Shown: positions 1 to 8,490 of the stretch, one piece after another
Layout of the letters: every line of letters starts with the position of its first letter
Numbering within the stretch: position 1 is the first letter of the stretch
Source of the DNA: Rhodospirillaceae bacterium
Lineage (GTDB): Bacteria; Pseudomonadota; Alphaproteobacteria; Dongiales; Dongiaceae
Direction: 5' to 3'
Assembly (NCBI GenBank): GCA_016712715.1
Contig: JADJQM010000001.1
Coordinates: 310,001-374,000 of the forward strand
Length of the DNA: 64,000 nt
The notes under the pieces: model-generated
The model's database searches: none
Told to the model about the DNA's origin: nothing
What the model saw: the letters and a program-made list of their open reading frames with translations, nothing else
Translations under genes and position numbers: made by a program

Positions 1-60
1 GACGATCACGTCCAGAGGCTGGAAGACGCGGGACGGATTCTGTGGCTTGTGGTTGGTCAA
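1..60 (-). CDS. Possible 5' end of a leftward gene cut by the window edge
   Basis: Reading leftward from a TTG at 60, the reverse strand is open to the window edge and begins M-T-N-H-K-P-Q-N-P. Its third codon positions are mostly G or C, as in neighbouring genes. Only 20 codons are visible, so no family can be assigned and the start is a guess. It would be divergent from the hopanoid operon. Confidence 0.25.
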   Translation of the reverse strand, partial: MTNHKPQNPSRVFQPLDVIV

Positions 61-351
61 GCTACGTGTCCTCCCACCGGCATGAAATCGGCTTCGCGCC
101 AGTTCCCGCCAGTTGTTTGGACCACTGCTTTGCCCCAGCGGCCATCGCCCCTGCTGATAATCATTGGTGAGTTTGTGGAATGGCGCAAGGGACTATCGCA
201 GCCGCCAGGGCGGGTCGAGCTGCTGCCGCACCATCAAATATTTAGAATCAGAGTTTTAGGGCGTTGTTTGTCGGCAAAAATCTTGCTTCGGCGGGGTTGA
301 AGATGGTCCTAGGGGGTGGTGTGGCAGCGGGGTTCCGGCTATAGGAACCGC
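61..351. other. Upstream region of the hopanoid operon, no gene seen
   Basis: This stretch has an open frame at 49-300 but no recognisable protein, codon pattern or start signal. An AT-rich patch around 235-265 could hold promoter elements for hpnB. A purine-rich AGGAA lies just before the hpnB ATG at 352. Nothing else is supported. Confidence 0.4.
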
Positions 352-1563
352 ATGTCGGAGATCTTCATCGCATTGGCCGGGGTTCCGGCCGGCATATGGC
401 TTTATATGCTGCTGTTCCGGGGGGCCTTCTGGCGTGAGCGGCCGGACGCTTCTTCGCCAGCCGCAGATGCCTGCGGTTCATCGGCACCCGAGATCGCGGT
501 CATCGTGCCGGCACGGGATGAGGCCGGGGTCGTGGGTGACGTCGTCCGTGCGCTTCTTGGACAAAATTATACAGGCCCGGTGACTGTCGTCCTGGTCGAC
601 GATAACAGCGCCGACGGGACGGGCCATGAGGCGACCGAGGCCGCACGGGCGGCTATCGCAGCCGGTTCTCCGCATCGCTTCCGCCTCGTCGCCGGCAAAA
701 AACTGGCCGCCGGCTGGACCGGCAAGTTATGGGCGGTTCACCAGGGTCTGGCCGAGGCGCAGCGCGTGGCGCCCAAGGCAAAGTATGTGCTGTTGACCGA
801 TGCAGATATCCTGCATGCGCCGGACAGCCTCATATCGCTGGTGGCACGGGCGGAGCGGGGACGGTTCAAGCTCGTCTCGCTGATGGCGCGGTTGCGCACG
901 GATACCTTCGCCGAGAAGGCGCTGATCCCTGCCTATATCTTCTTCTTCCAGAAACTCTATCCCTTTGCCTGGGTGTGCGATCCTAAGCACAAGCTCGGCG
1001 CTGCTGCCGGTGGCTGCATGCTGGTCCGGGCATCGGCGCTGAAGGAGATCGGCGGCATCGCCGCCATCCGTGGTGCGCTGATAGATGATTGTGCGTTAGG
1101 CCGCGCCATCAAGAAGACGGGACCAATCTGGCTCGGCCTGGCCGGCAATGTCTCATCCTTGCGCGGCTATCCGGCCTGGAGCGATATCTGGAACCTCATC
1201 GCACGCTCGGCCTTCACCCAGCTAAACCATTCGACCCTGTTGTTGATCGGATCGGTGCTGGGCATGGTGCTGACCTATCTGCTGCCGCCGCTGCTCACGA
1301 TCAGCAGCGATCCCGGCATCCGGCCGCTCGGCATCATCGCCTGGGCCATGATGGTCTTTGCCTATCTGCCCACGCTCGCCAATTACCAGCGCTCGCCGTT
1401 GTGGGCGCCATTCCTGCCGCTGGTTGCCGGCTACTATACGCTGGCGACGATTGCCTCGGCCTGGCGCTATTGGCGCGGCAAAGGCGGACAATGGAAGGGT
1501 CGGGCACAGGCCGAGAATGTGAAGCATGCCAAGGGTGGCCACGACGCCAAGGGGGCTGCGTGA
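352..1563 (+). CDS. hpnB: Hopanoid-associated glycosyltransferase HpnB
   Basis: Family 2 glycosyltransferase of hopanoid gene clusters, likely membrane-anchored and acting on hopanoid or a related lipid; the exact reaction is not settled for the family. A hydrophobic N-terminal segment (residues 4-21) precedes the GT2 fold, which shows VIVPARDEA near residue 45, VDDNSADGT near 85, a DAD acidic motif near 148 and DDCALGR near 246. Hydrophobic segments follow near 295-330 and 330-380. Length is about 403 residues, close to family norm. An in-frame start at 316 exists, but ATG 352 has the better upstream AGGAA. The stop overlaps the GTG of hpnC by four bases, so translation is probably coupled. 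Confidence 0.9.
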   Translation: MSEIFIALAGVPAGIWLYMLLFRGAFWRERPDASSPAADACGSSAPEIAVIVPARDEAGVVGDVVRALLGQNYTGPVTVVLVDDNSADGTGHEATEAARAAIAAGSPHRFRLVAGKKLAAGWTGKLWAVHQGLAEAQRVAPKAKYVLLTDADILHAPDSLISLVARAERGRFKLVSLMARLRTDTFAEKALIPAYIFFFQKLYPFAWVCDPKHKLGAAAGGCMLVRASALKEIGGIAAIRGALIDDCALGRAIKKTGPIWLGLAGNVSSLRGYPAWSDIWNLIARSAFTQLNHSTLLLIGSVLGMVLTYLLPPLLTISSDPGIRPLGIIAWAMMVFAYLPTLANYQRSPLWAPFLPLVAGYYTLATIASAWRYWRGKGGQWKGRAQAENVKHAKGGHDAKGAA

Positions 1564-2408
1564 GTACCGCCGGCGAGATCGCGACGCCATCGGGCAAGAA
1601 CGCCAGCACCGAGAATTTCCCGGTCGGCTCGGCGCTGATCCGTGCCGATCTGCGACCCCATGTGCATGCCTTTTATCGCTTCGCGCGCATGGGTGACGAT
1701 ATCGCCGATAATCCCACATTGTCGCCCGACGAGAAAGTGGCGCGGCTGGATATGATGCAAGCAGCGCTGCTGGATCCGGTGCGCGAGGATATTCCGGCGG
1801 CGTCGGATCTGCGCCGGTCGCTCGCGACAACCCACGTGGCGCCGATCAATTCCACCGAACTTCTGGTCGCCTTCCGCATGGATGCGACCAAGCAACGCTA
1901 TGCGAGCTGGGACGAGCTGATGACCTTGCCGCTATTCGGCAGCGCCGGTCGGCCGCCAGTTGCTGGACCTCCACGGCGAACCGGCTGCAGCGCGCGGTCC
2001 TCCGACGCGCTCTGCGCGGCACTTCAGGTCATCAACCATCTGCAGGATTGCGGTGTCGACTATCTGGAGATGGACCGGGTCTATGTGCCGCAGGATTATC
2101 TGTCTGCGGCCGGCGCCGATACGCGGCATCTCTCCGGGAAGGCGGCCAGCGCTGGTTTGCGCAAATGCCTCAACGAACTCCTCGACAGGACGGAGGTGCT
2201 GATGATTGAGGCGCGCCGCCTGCCGGGGCAGCTGAAGGATTTCCGCCTGCGGGCCGAATCTGCCACGATCGTGCGCCTGGCCGACAAGATGATCGCGCAA
2301 TTGCGCCGGCATGATCCGCTGGCCGAACGGGTCAAACCAACCAAGCTGTTCTTTGCGACGGCGCTGATCGAAGGTGTGCTGTGGTCCCTGGTGGCGAAGA
2401 AACGATGA
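1560..2408 (+). CDS. hpnC: Hydroxysqualene synthase HpnC (internal double frameshift)
   Basis: HpnC converts presqualene diphosphate to hydroxysqualene in the HpnCDE route from farnesyl diphosphate to squalene. The isoprenyl-synthase fold is visible: ENFPVGS at the N terminus, first Asp-rich motif ARMGDDIAD, and second region INHLQDCGVDY. GTG 1560 is the start, overlapping the hpnB stop. Between about 1925 and 1992 the frame is wrong. The +1 frame there reads CRYSAAPVGRQLLDLHGE, which is the expected family sequence, before the frame returns at SDALC. Two small deletions totalling three bases explain this, so the real protein is probably intact at about 283 residues. Confidence 0.88.
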   Translation: MSTAGEIATPSGKNASTENFPVGSALIRADLRPHVHAFYRFARMGDDIADNPTLSPDEKVARLDMMQAALLDPVREDIPAASDLRRSLATTHVAPINSTELLVAFRMDATKQRYASWDELMTLPLFGSAGRPPVAGPPRRTGCSARSSDALCAALQVINHLQDCGVDYLEMDRVYVPQDYLSAAGADTRHLSGKAASAGLRKCLNELLDRTEVLMIEARRLPGQLKDFRLRAESATIVRLADKMIAQLRRHDPLAERVKPTKLFFATALIEGVLWSLVAKKR

Positions 2409-3241
2409 CGAGCGGCACGCAAGAAATCGCCGACAAGGTCAAGGCCTCGGGCACCTCCTTCTATTCGGCGATGCGACTTCTGCCGGAAGCGCGGCGCGAG
2501 GCGATGTTCGCCATCTATGCCTTCTGCCGCGAGGTCGACGATATCGCCGATGAGGAAGCGCCGCAGCCGGATAAGCAGCTGCGCCTCGCGGCATGGCGCA
2601 CGGAGATCGACCGCCTTTATGATGGTCAGCCGGGCTGGCCGATCTCGCTGGCGCTGCTGACTCCCATGCGCGAGTTCAAATTGCGGCGCGAGGATTTCCT
2701 GGCGGTGATCGACGGCATGGAGATGGATGCCACCGATACGATCCAGGCGCCCGACATGGCGACACTCGATCTCTATTGCGACCGCGTGGCGTCGGCGGTA
2801 GGGCGGCTTTCCGTGCGGGCCTTTGGTGCCACGGAACCAGTTGCCGACGAAGTCGCCTATCATCTTGGCCGGGCGCTGCAACTGACCAATATCCTGCGTG
2901 ATATCGACGAGGATGCCGTTCGCGGCCGGCTCTACCTGCCGCGCGAATTGTTGAAGAAGCACGGGGTCGACAACGACGATCTCGAGGTGATCCGGCATCA
3001 TCCGCAATTGCGCCTGGTGTGCCGAGACCTCGCTGCCGTCGCCAAGGAGCATTTCGCCAAGGCCGACGCGGCCATGCGGCAATGTGCCAAGGGTCCGATG
3101 CGGCCGGCGCGGATCATGGGTGCGGTCTATGGCGCGCTGCTCGATCGCCTGATCGCCTGGGACTGGCGCGACTTCACCACGGAAATCAAGGTGCCGAAAT
3201 GGCGCAAGATCTGGCTGGCGATCCGCTATGGCTTCCTCTGA
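2405..3241 (+). CDS. hpnD: Presqualene diphosphate synthase HpnD
   Basis: Condenses two farnesyl diphosphates to presqualene diphosphate, the first step of the HpnD-HpnC-HpnE squalene route. The trans-isoprenyl diphosphate synthase motifs are complete: an Asp-rich motif at residues 45-49 within REVDDIADE, and a second at 165-170 within NILRDIDED, which bind Mg-diphosphate. RGRLYLPRE follows as in the family. Length is 278 residues. The ATG at 2405 overlaps the hpnC stop (ATGA), and the 3' end overlaps hpnE by 14 bases, so the operon looks translationally coupled. The frame is clean, unlike hpnC. Confidence 0.93.
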   Translation: MTSGTQEIADKVKASGTSFYSAMRLLPEARREAMFAIYAFCREVDDIADEEAPQPDKQLRLAAWRTEIDRLYDGQPGWPISLALLTPMREFKLRREDFLAVIDGMEMDATDTIQAPDMATLDLYCDRVASAVGRLSVRAFGATEPVADEVAYHLGRALQLTNILRDIDEDAVRGRLYLPRELLKKHGVDNDDLEVIRHHPQLRLVCRDLAAVAKEHFAKADAAMRQCAKGPMRPARIMGAVYGALLDRLIAWDWRDFTTEIKVPKWRKIWLAIRYGFL

Positions 3242-4478
3242 ACGCGTCCATGTCATCGGCGCGGGCCTTGCCGGGCTTGCCGCTGCGACGCGGCTGGTGC
3301 GTGCCGGCTGGCAGGTAACGCTCTATGAGGCGGCGCAGCAGGCCGGCGGCCGCTGCCGCTCCTATGATGACGCGGAGCTTGGCTGCCGCATCGACAATGG
3401 CAATCACCTGGTGGTGAGCGGCAATCTAGCCGCCATGGCCTATATTTCGGAAATCGGCGCGCAGGGTACGTTCACCACGCAGGACAAGGCGATCTTTCCC
3501 TTCGTCGATCTTGCGACCAATGAACGCTGGCAGGTGCGGCCGACCGAGGGACAGATTCCCTGGTGGCTGCTGGTGCCGAGCCGCCGCGTGAAGGGCACGT
3601 CGCTGCTCGACTATCTCGATGCCGAGCGCCTCGCGCGGGCCAGCGAGAATGCGGTGGTGACGGATATCCTCGATACAAGCAAGGTCGCCTATCGCCGGCT
3701 GTGGGCGCCGCTCTGTGTGGCAGCGCTCAATACCGAGCCGGAGCAGGCGTCGGCAAAACTGCTGGGCCGCCTGTTTCGCGACACGTTCGGACAAGGTGGT
3801 GCCGCCCTGCATCCGCTCATGCCGCATCAGGGCCTGTCGGAGAGCCTGGTCGAGCCAGCCCTCGCGCAGCTTCAGGCGAAGGGTGCCGAGATTCTCTATG
3901 GCCATCGCTTGCGCGGTCTGCGTTTCGCCGATGATCAAATCGTTGGCCTCGATTTCGGCAAGACGCAGATCCCGCTTGAGCCCGGTGAGCAGGTCGTACT
4001 CGCCGTTACAGCGCCGGTCGCCACGGATCTGCTGCCGGGCCTCTCAGCGCCCGACAGTTTCCGTGGCATCGTGAATGCTCATTTCAAGCTCGACCTCGAC
4101 AGACGCGATCAGCGCTTCCTGGGCGTGGTCGGCGGTCTTGCCGAATGGATCTTCGTGAAGCCGGGCATTGTCTCCACCACCAGTTCGGCGGCCGAGGCCT
4201 CGATCGATCTGCCGGCCGATGAGCTTGCGCGCCTTCTGTGGTCCGATGTGGCTGCGGCCCTGTCGCTTGGCTCGATGCCGATGCCGATTGTGCGGGTGGT
4301 GAAGGAAAAGCGCGCGACCTTTGCTGCGACGCCAGCACAGCTGAGGCGCCGGCCCGGCGCCAAGACAGTGTGGCGCAATCTCGCTTTGGCAGGTGATTGG
4401 ACCGACACCGGCTGGCCAGCCACGATTGAAGGCGCCATCCAATCCGGATTCACCGCCGCGGCGGCCCTCAGCCAATGA
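3228..4478 (+). CDS. hpnE: Hydroxysqualene reductase/dehydroxylase HpnE
   Basis: FAD-dependent amine-oxidase-fold enzyme that reduces hydroxysqualene to squalene, the last step of the HpnCDE route. The dinucleotide-binding motif VIGAGLAGLAAATRL is at residues 9-23, followed by an acidic YEA near 34 and the GGRCRSY FAD motif at 41-47. The C-terminal FAD signature LAGDWTDTGWPATIEGA is near residues 386-402. Length 416 residues is normal for the family. It starts inside hpnD and its stop overlaps the downstream GNAT start by four bases. No squalene-hopene cyclase follows within the window. Confidence 0.92.
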   Translation: MASSERVHVIGAGLAGLAAATRLVRAGWQVTLYEAAQQAGGRCRSYDDAELGCRIDNGNHLVVSGNLAAMAYISEIGAQGTFTTQDKAIFPFVDLATNERWQVRPTEGQIPWWLLVPSRRVKGTSLLDYLDAERLARASENAVVTDILDTSKVAYRRLWAPLCVAALNTEPEQASAKLLGRLFRDTFGQGGAALHPLMPHQGLSESLVEPALAQLQAKGAEILYGHRLRGLRFADDQIVGLDFGKTQIPLEPGEQVVLAVTAPVATDLLPGLSAPDSFRGIVNAHFKLDLDRRDQRFLGVVGGLAEWIFVKPGIVSTTSSAAEASIDLPADELARLLWSDVAAALSLGSMPMPIVRVVKEKRATFAATPAQLRRRPGAKTVWRNLALAGDWTDTGWPATIEGAIQSGFTAAAALSQ

Positions 4479-5254
4479 GCTTTCAAAAACTGTCCGAGCT
4501 CGGTTCCGCCGAGCGCAAGGCGGTGGTCGACCTGCTTGGTCCTGACAAGGTTCTCTCTTTCTATTGGCATTCCGGCGAAGCGGATCTTGCGCGCGGTATC
4601 GACAACCGCCTGGTGCGCCGCTGTGGCGAGGGGCAGGGTGTCATCATCGGCGCCTGCTTCGGTGACCTTGCCGTGTTTTCGCCTTATGGCGAGATTGCGG
4701 ATGCGGATATCGTCGCGTGCACGCAGTGGGGTGGTGCCGTTGAGATCCACGCACCGCAGGGTGACGAGGAACGCTATCGAAATCTGATCGGCCAGCGCCT
4801 GGTCCAGGCCCGCGAGATGCTGGTCTATGGCCTCGAGCTCTCGCCTGTAACGGATGTCCGGACAGACTATCGTCGCCTGAGCCCGGCAGATCTGAACGTC
4901 GTCTCGGCATTCTATCGCACGCATTATCCGGAGACGGCGTTCGCCCCCTATATGCTGGAGATGCCCTTCATCGGCATTTTCGAGAATGAAGCGCTAGTCG
5001 CCAGCGCGGGCACGCTGGCGCGCAGCGACGAACAGCGGACGGCGTTGATCGGGCATTTCCTGACGGCACCGGCTGCTCGTGGCCGAGGGCTTGCCAAGGC
5101 AAGCGGCAGGGCCTTGCTGCAGACATTGGGGCAGATGGGTTATCATTGGGCCTACCTTACCACCACGCTTGAAAATGGGCCCGCCAACACCGTCTATCAG
5201 CAGCTTGGATTCAGGGTCGTGGATCGGCGTATCCAGTTTGATTTAAAGCCTTGA
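4475..5254 (+). CDS. GNAT-family N-acetyltransferase, last gene of the hopanoid operon
   Basis: A 259-residue protein with a C-terminal GNAT domain. LIGHFLTAPAARGRGLAKA (about residues 188-206) is the acetyl-CoA pyrophosphate loop with its R/Q-x-x-G-x-G/A signature, and NTVYQQLGFRVVDRR (about 236-250) is the terminal beta-bulge motif. The N-terminal 120 residues resemble a second, degenerate GNAT-like fold. The start overlaps the hpnE stop (ATGA), so it is co-translated with the hopanoid genes. The substrate is unknown; a link to hopanoid metabolism is inferred only from operon position. Confidence 0.75.
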   Translation: MSFQKLSELGSAERKAVVDLLGPDKVLSFYWHSGEADLARGIDNRLVRRCGEGQGVIIGACFGDLAVFSPYGEIADADIVACTQWGGAVEIHAPQGDEERYRNLIGQRLVQAREMLVYGLELSPVTDVRTDYRRLSPADLNVVSAFYRTHYPETAFAPYMLEMPFIGIFENEALVASAGTLARSDEQRTALIGHFLTAPAARGRGLAKASGRALLQTLGQMGYHWAYLTTTLENGPANTVYQQLGFRVVDRRIQFDLKP

Positions 5255-5376
5255 ATTCACGAAGGTTTTAGCCGGTGGGCTACCACCGCGGGCATACTTT
5301 TCATTGCGCGGGTCGGCGCGTATACTCCGGCCAAATTCACGCCAGCGAAATTCAACACCAACGAGGATTTCTCATC

Positions 5377-6864
5377 ATGACCCAAGCCGCTGTCAAAGCG
5401 CAGAAATTCACCCTGCCGATCAAGGACCAGGGCCTGTTCCGGCAGCAATGCTACATCAACGGCCAGTGGGTCGATGCGGATTCCGGCAAGACCATCGAGG
5501 TCACCAACCCGGCCACCAATGAAGTGATCGGCACGATCCCGAACATGGGTGCGGCCGAAACCAAGCGTGCGATCGAAGCGGCCAATGCCGCCTGGGGTGC
5601 CTGGCGCAAGAAGACGGCGAAGGAACGCGCCAACCTGCTGCGCAACTGGTTCAACTTGATGATGGCGGCGCAGGAGGATCTGGCGATCATTCTCACCGCC
5701 GAGCAGGGCAAACCGCTGGCCGAGGCCAAGGGCGAGATCGCCTATGGCGCATCCTATATCGAATGGTTCGCCGAGGAAGCGAAACGCATTTACGGCGACA
5801 TCATTCCGCCGCATCAGGGTGACAAGCGCATCGTCGTCACCAAAGAGCCGGTCGGCGTTGTCGCGGCGATCACGCCGTGGAACTTCCCCAATGCCATGGG
5901 CACGCGCAAGGCGGCCCCGGCGATGGCGGCAGGTTGCCCGGTCGTGATGAAGCCTGCGTCGCAGACGCCGTTCTCGACGCTGGCGATTGCCGTGCTGGCG
6001 GAGCGGGCTGGGATTCCGGCGGGCGTCCTTAACGTGGTGACTGGTTCGGCGTCCGCCATCGGCGGTGAGATGACCAGCAATCCGATCGTGCGCAAGCTGA
6101 CCTTCACCGGCTCGACCGAGATCGGCAAGATCCTGATCGAGCAGTGCGCCGACACGGTCAAGAAGACCTCGATGGAACTGGGCGGCAATGCGCCCTTCAT
6201 CGTGTTCGACGATGCCGATCTCGATGCGGCGGTCGAAGGGGCCATGATGTCGAAGTTCCGCAACACCGGCCAGACCTGTGTCTGCGCCAACCGCATCTAT
6301 GTGCAGGATGCGGTCTATGACGCCTTTGCCGAAAAACTGAAGGCGGCGGTCGCCAAGATGAAGGTCGGCGACGGCTTGAAGGGCGAGACCCAGCAGGGCC
6401 CGCTCATCGACATGAAGGCGGTTGCCAAGGTCGAAGAACATATCGCCGATGCGGTCGGCAAGGGTGCCAAGATCGCTGCCGGCGGCAAGCGTCATGCGCT
6501 GGGCGGCAGCTTCTTCGAACCCACCATCCTCACCGGTGTCACCCCTCAGATGGCGGTGGCGAAAGAAGAAACCTTCGGGCCCCTGGCACCGCTCTTCCGC
6601 TTCAAGACGGAAGAAGAGGTGATCAAGATGGCGAACGACACCGAGTTCGGCCTTGCCTCCTACTTCTACGCCCGCGACATGGGCCGCGTCTGGCGTGTGG
6701 CCGAGGCGGTTGAATACGGCATCGTCGGCATCAACACCGGCATCATCTCGAGCGAAGTGGCGCCGTTCGGCGGCGTAAAGGAATCCGGCAACGGCCGCGA
6801 AGGGTCGAAATACGGCATCGAGGATTACCTCGAGATCAAATACATGTGCATGGGCGGCATCTAA
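5377..6864 (+). CDS. gabD: Succinate-semialdehyde dehydrogenase (NAD(P)+)
   Basis: Aldehyde dehydrogenase superfamily member oxidising succinate semialdehyde (or glutarate semialdehyde) to the acid, in GABA or related catabolism, cytoplasmic. Hallmarks are the cofactor motif TPWNFPNAM, FTGSTEIGK, the general-base Glu in MELGGNAPF, and the nucleophile in NTGQTCVCANR. Length 495 residues is typical of GabD. ATG 5377 is chosen because homology starts nearby; the frame is open upstream to 5275 but gives unrelated sequence. No gabT is adjacent; the nearest aminotransferase genes are far away. A strong hairpin terminator follows. Confidence 0.88.
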   Translation: MTQAAVKAQKFTLPIKDQGLFRQQCYINGQWVDADSGKTIEVTNPATNEVIGTIPNMGAAETKRAIEAANAAWGAWRKKTAKERANLLRNWFNLMMAAQEDLAIILTAEQGKPLAEAKGEIAYGASYIEWFAEEAKRIYGDIIPPHQGDKRIVVTKEPVGVVAAITPWNFPNAMGTRKAAPAMAAGCPVVMKPASQTPFSTLAIAVLAERAGIPAGVLNVVTGSASAIGGEMTSNPIVRKLTFTGSTEIGKILIEQCADTVKKTSMELGGNAPFIVFDDADLDAAVEGAMMSKFRNTGQTCVCANRIYVQDAVYDAFAEKLKAAVAKMKVGDGLKGETQQGPLIDMKAVAKVEEHIADAVGKGAKIAAGGKRHALGGSFFEPTILTGVTPQMAVAKEETFGPLAPLFRFKTEEEVIKMANDTEFGLASYFYARDMGRVWRVAEAVEYGIVGINTGIISSEVAPFGGVKESGNGREGSKYGIEDYLEIKYMCMGGI

Positions 6865-6887
6865 GCGCCGCGGCATAGACCAAACAG

Positions 6888-6920
6888 AAACCCCGCTCCA
6901 GATTGATGGAGCGGGGTTTT
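6888..6920. terminator. Rho-independent terminator between gabD and gltX
   Basis: A perfect 13-bp stem, AAACCCCGCTCCA paired with TGGAGCGGGGTTT, encloses a six-base loop and is followed by T residues. It lies 24 bases after the gabD stop and 27 bases from the gltX stop. The A-run on the left side would let it work for both converging genes. Confidence 0.9.
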
Positions 6921-6946
6921 GCTCTGTCCGACGATCTGCGCCCGGC

Positions 6947-8339
6947 TCAAGCGCTGGGCGTCTCTTCCAGGCGGGCCATGGCCTCATCTTTGCCGAGGAT
7001 CTCCATCACCTCGAAGATCGGGGGTGACTGGGTCGAGCCGGTGAGGGCCGCACGCAAGGGCTGAGCGACAGCACCGAGCTTCACGCCGGTGCTCTCGGCC
7101 GCCGCGGGCCATCTCCTCGAGTGTTGCCGCCTGCCAGTCATTGGCGGCCGAGTAGGCCTCGATGATCTTGGGCATCAGCGCGACTGTCTCTGGCGCCACC
7201 AGGATCGCCTTGGCTTTGTCGGCGAAGGGCAATGGGCGCGCCTGAACATAGAAGCCCGCATTCTCAGCTAGGTCCTTCAAATTCTTGGCGCGACTCTTGA
7301 GGCCGGGCATGGCGCGGGTGAGGAGCGCCAAGGCAGCGGCATCACTCACCTTGCCGAGCTTTTCCGCGACACCCTTGGCGAGTTCCGCATCGTCGGCCTG
7401 GCGCATGTAATGGCCGTTGAGATTGTCGAGCTTGGCGAAGTCGAAGCGCGAGGGCGAGCGGCCGATGCCGCCGAGGTCGAACCACTCGATCGCCTGCTGG
7501 GTCGAGATGATCTCGTCATCGCCATGACCCCAGCCGAGGCGCAGCAGGTAGTTGCGCAGGGCGGCTGGCAAATAGCCCATGTCGCGATAGGCCTCGACGC
7601 CGAGGGCGCCGTGGCGTTTCGAGAGCTTGGCGCCGTCCGGCCCGTGGATGAGCGGGATATGGCTAAAATGCGGCGCGTCCCAACCCATCGAATCATAAAT
7701 CATGCGCTGGCGAAACGTGTTGGTGAGGTGGTCGTCGCCGCGAATGACATGGGTGATGTTCATGTCATGATCGTCAACCACGACCGACAACATATAGGTG
7801 GGCGTGCCGTCCGAGCGCAGCAGGATCATGTCATCGAGCTGTTCGTTGGCAACGCGCACTTCGCCCTGCACGCCGTCGACCACGACGGTCTCGCCGGCAA
7901 GGGGGGCCTTGATGCGGATGACGGGCTTGACGCCGGCTGGTGCGTCCTTGGGATCGCGATCGCGCCAGCGGCCATCATATTTCGTCGGCTTGCCAGCGGC
8001 TTGCGCGGCCTTGCGCATCTCGTCGAGCTCTTCGACCGAGCAATAGCAGCGATAGGCCTTGCCGGAATCGAGTAGCTGCTGGGCTACCTCGGCATGACGC
8101 GGCGCGCGGGCGAACTGGTAGACGATCTCGCCATCCCAATTGAGGCCGAGCCATTTCAACCCGTCGATAATTGCCTCGATCGCGGCGTCGGTGGAACGCA
8201 CTCGGTCGGTATCCTCGATGCGCAGATGGAAGATGCCGCCATGGTGCCGGGCATAAAGCCAGTTGAAGAGGGCGGTGCGCGCGCCACCGATATGTAGAAA
8301 TCCGGTGGGCGAGGGGGCAAAACGGGTGACGATGGTCAT
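6947..8339 (-). CDS. gltX: Glutamyl-tRNA synthetase (frameshift near 7105)
   Basis: Class I synthetase charging tRNA-Glu (and possibly tRNA-Gln, as is common in alphaproteobacteria that use GatCAB). The HIGH-type motif is in PTGFLHIGGARTALFNW near residues 9-25 and the KMSKS-type motif is AKLSKRHG near 245. The start is ATG 8339; an upstream in-frame extension to 8426 is not conserved-looking. Near 7105 the frame breaks. The C-terminal end, AAESTGVKLGAVAQPLRAAL through to ARLEETPSA, is in another frame and ends at 6947. The gene is essential in most bacteria, so an indel error is more likely than a real lesion. Divergent from comEC. Confidence 0.9.
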
Positions 8340-8490
8340 GATCTGGAATCCGAAAGATACGTTGATTTCGGTGGGTTCTAGCACGAAACGGGCGCCACCG
8401 GACAATGCTTCGACGGTGCGTCGCAAGGCTGGCTCTTTCCACGACTAATACGACATGGTACATAATGAGTACAACCTAGATAGCGCCCGC

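Noticed and set aside
49..300. Open frame of 83 codons at the left end
   Set aside because: No recognisable protein, irregular codon use and no start signal; it looks like a chance frame in GC-rich DNA.
5257..6987. 576-codon open frame antisense to gabD
   Set aside because: It mirrors the codon structure of a well-supported gene; the protein is Arg/His/Asp-rich and of no known type.
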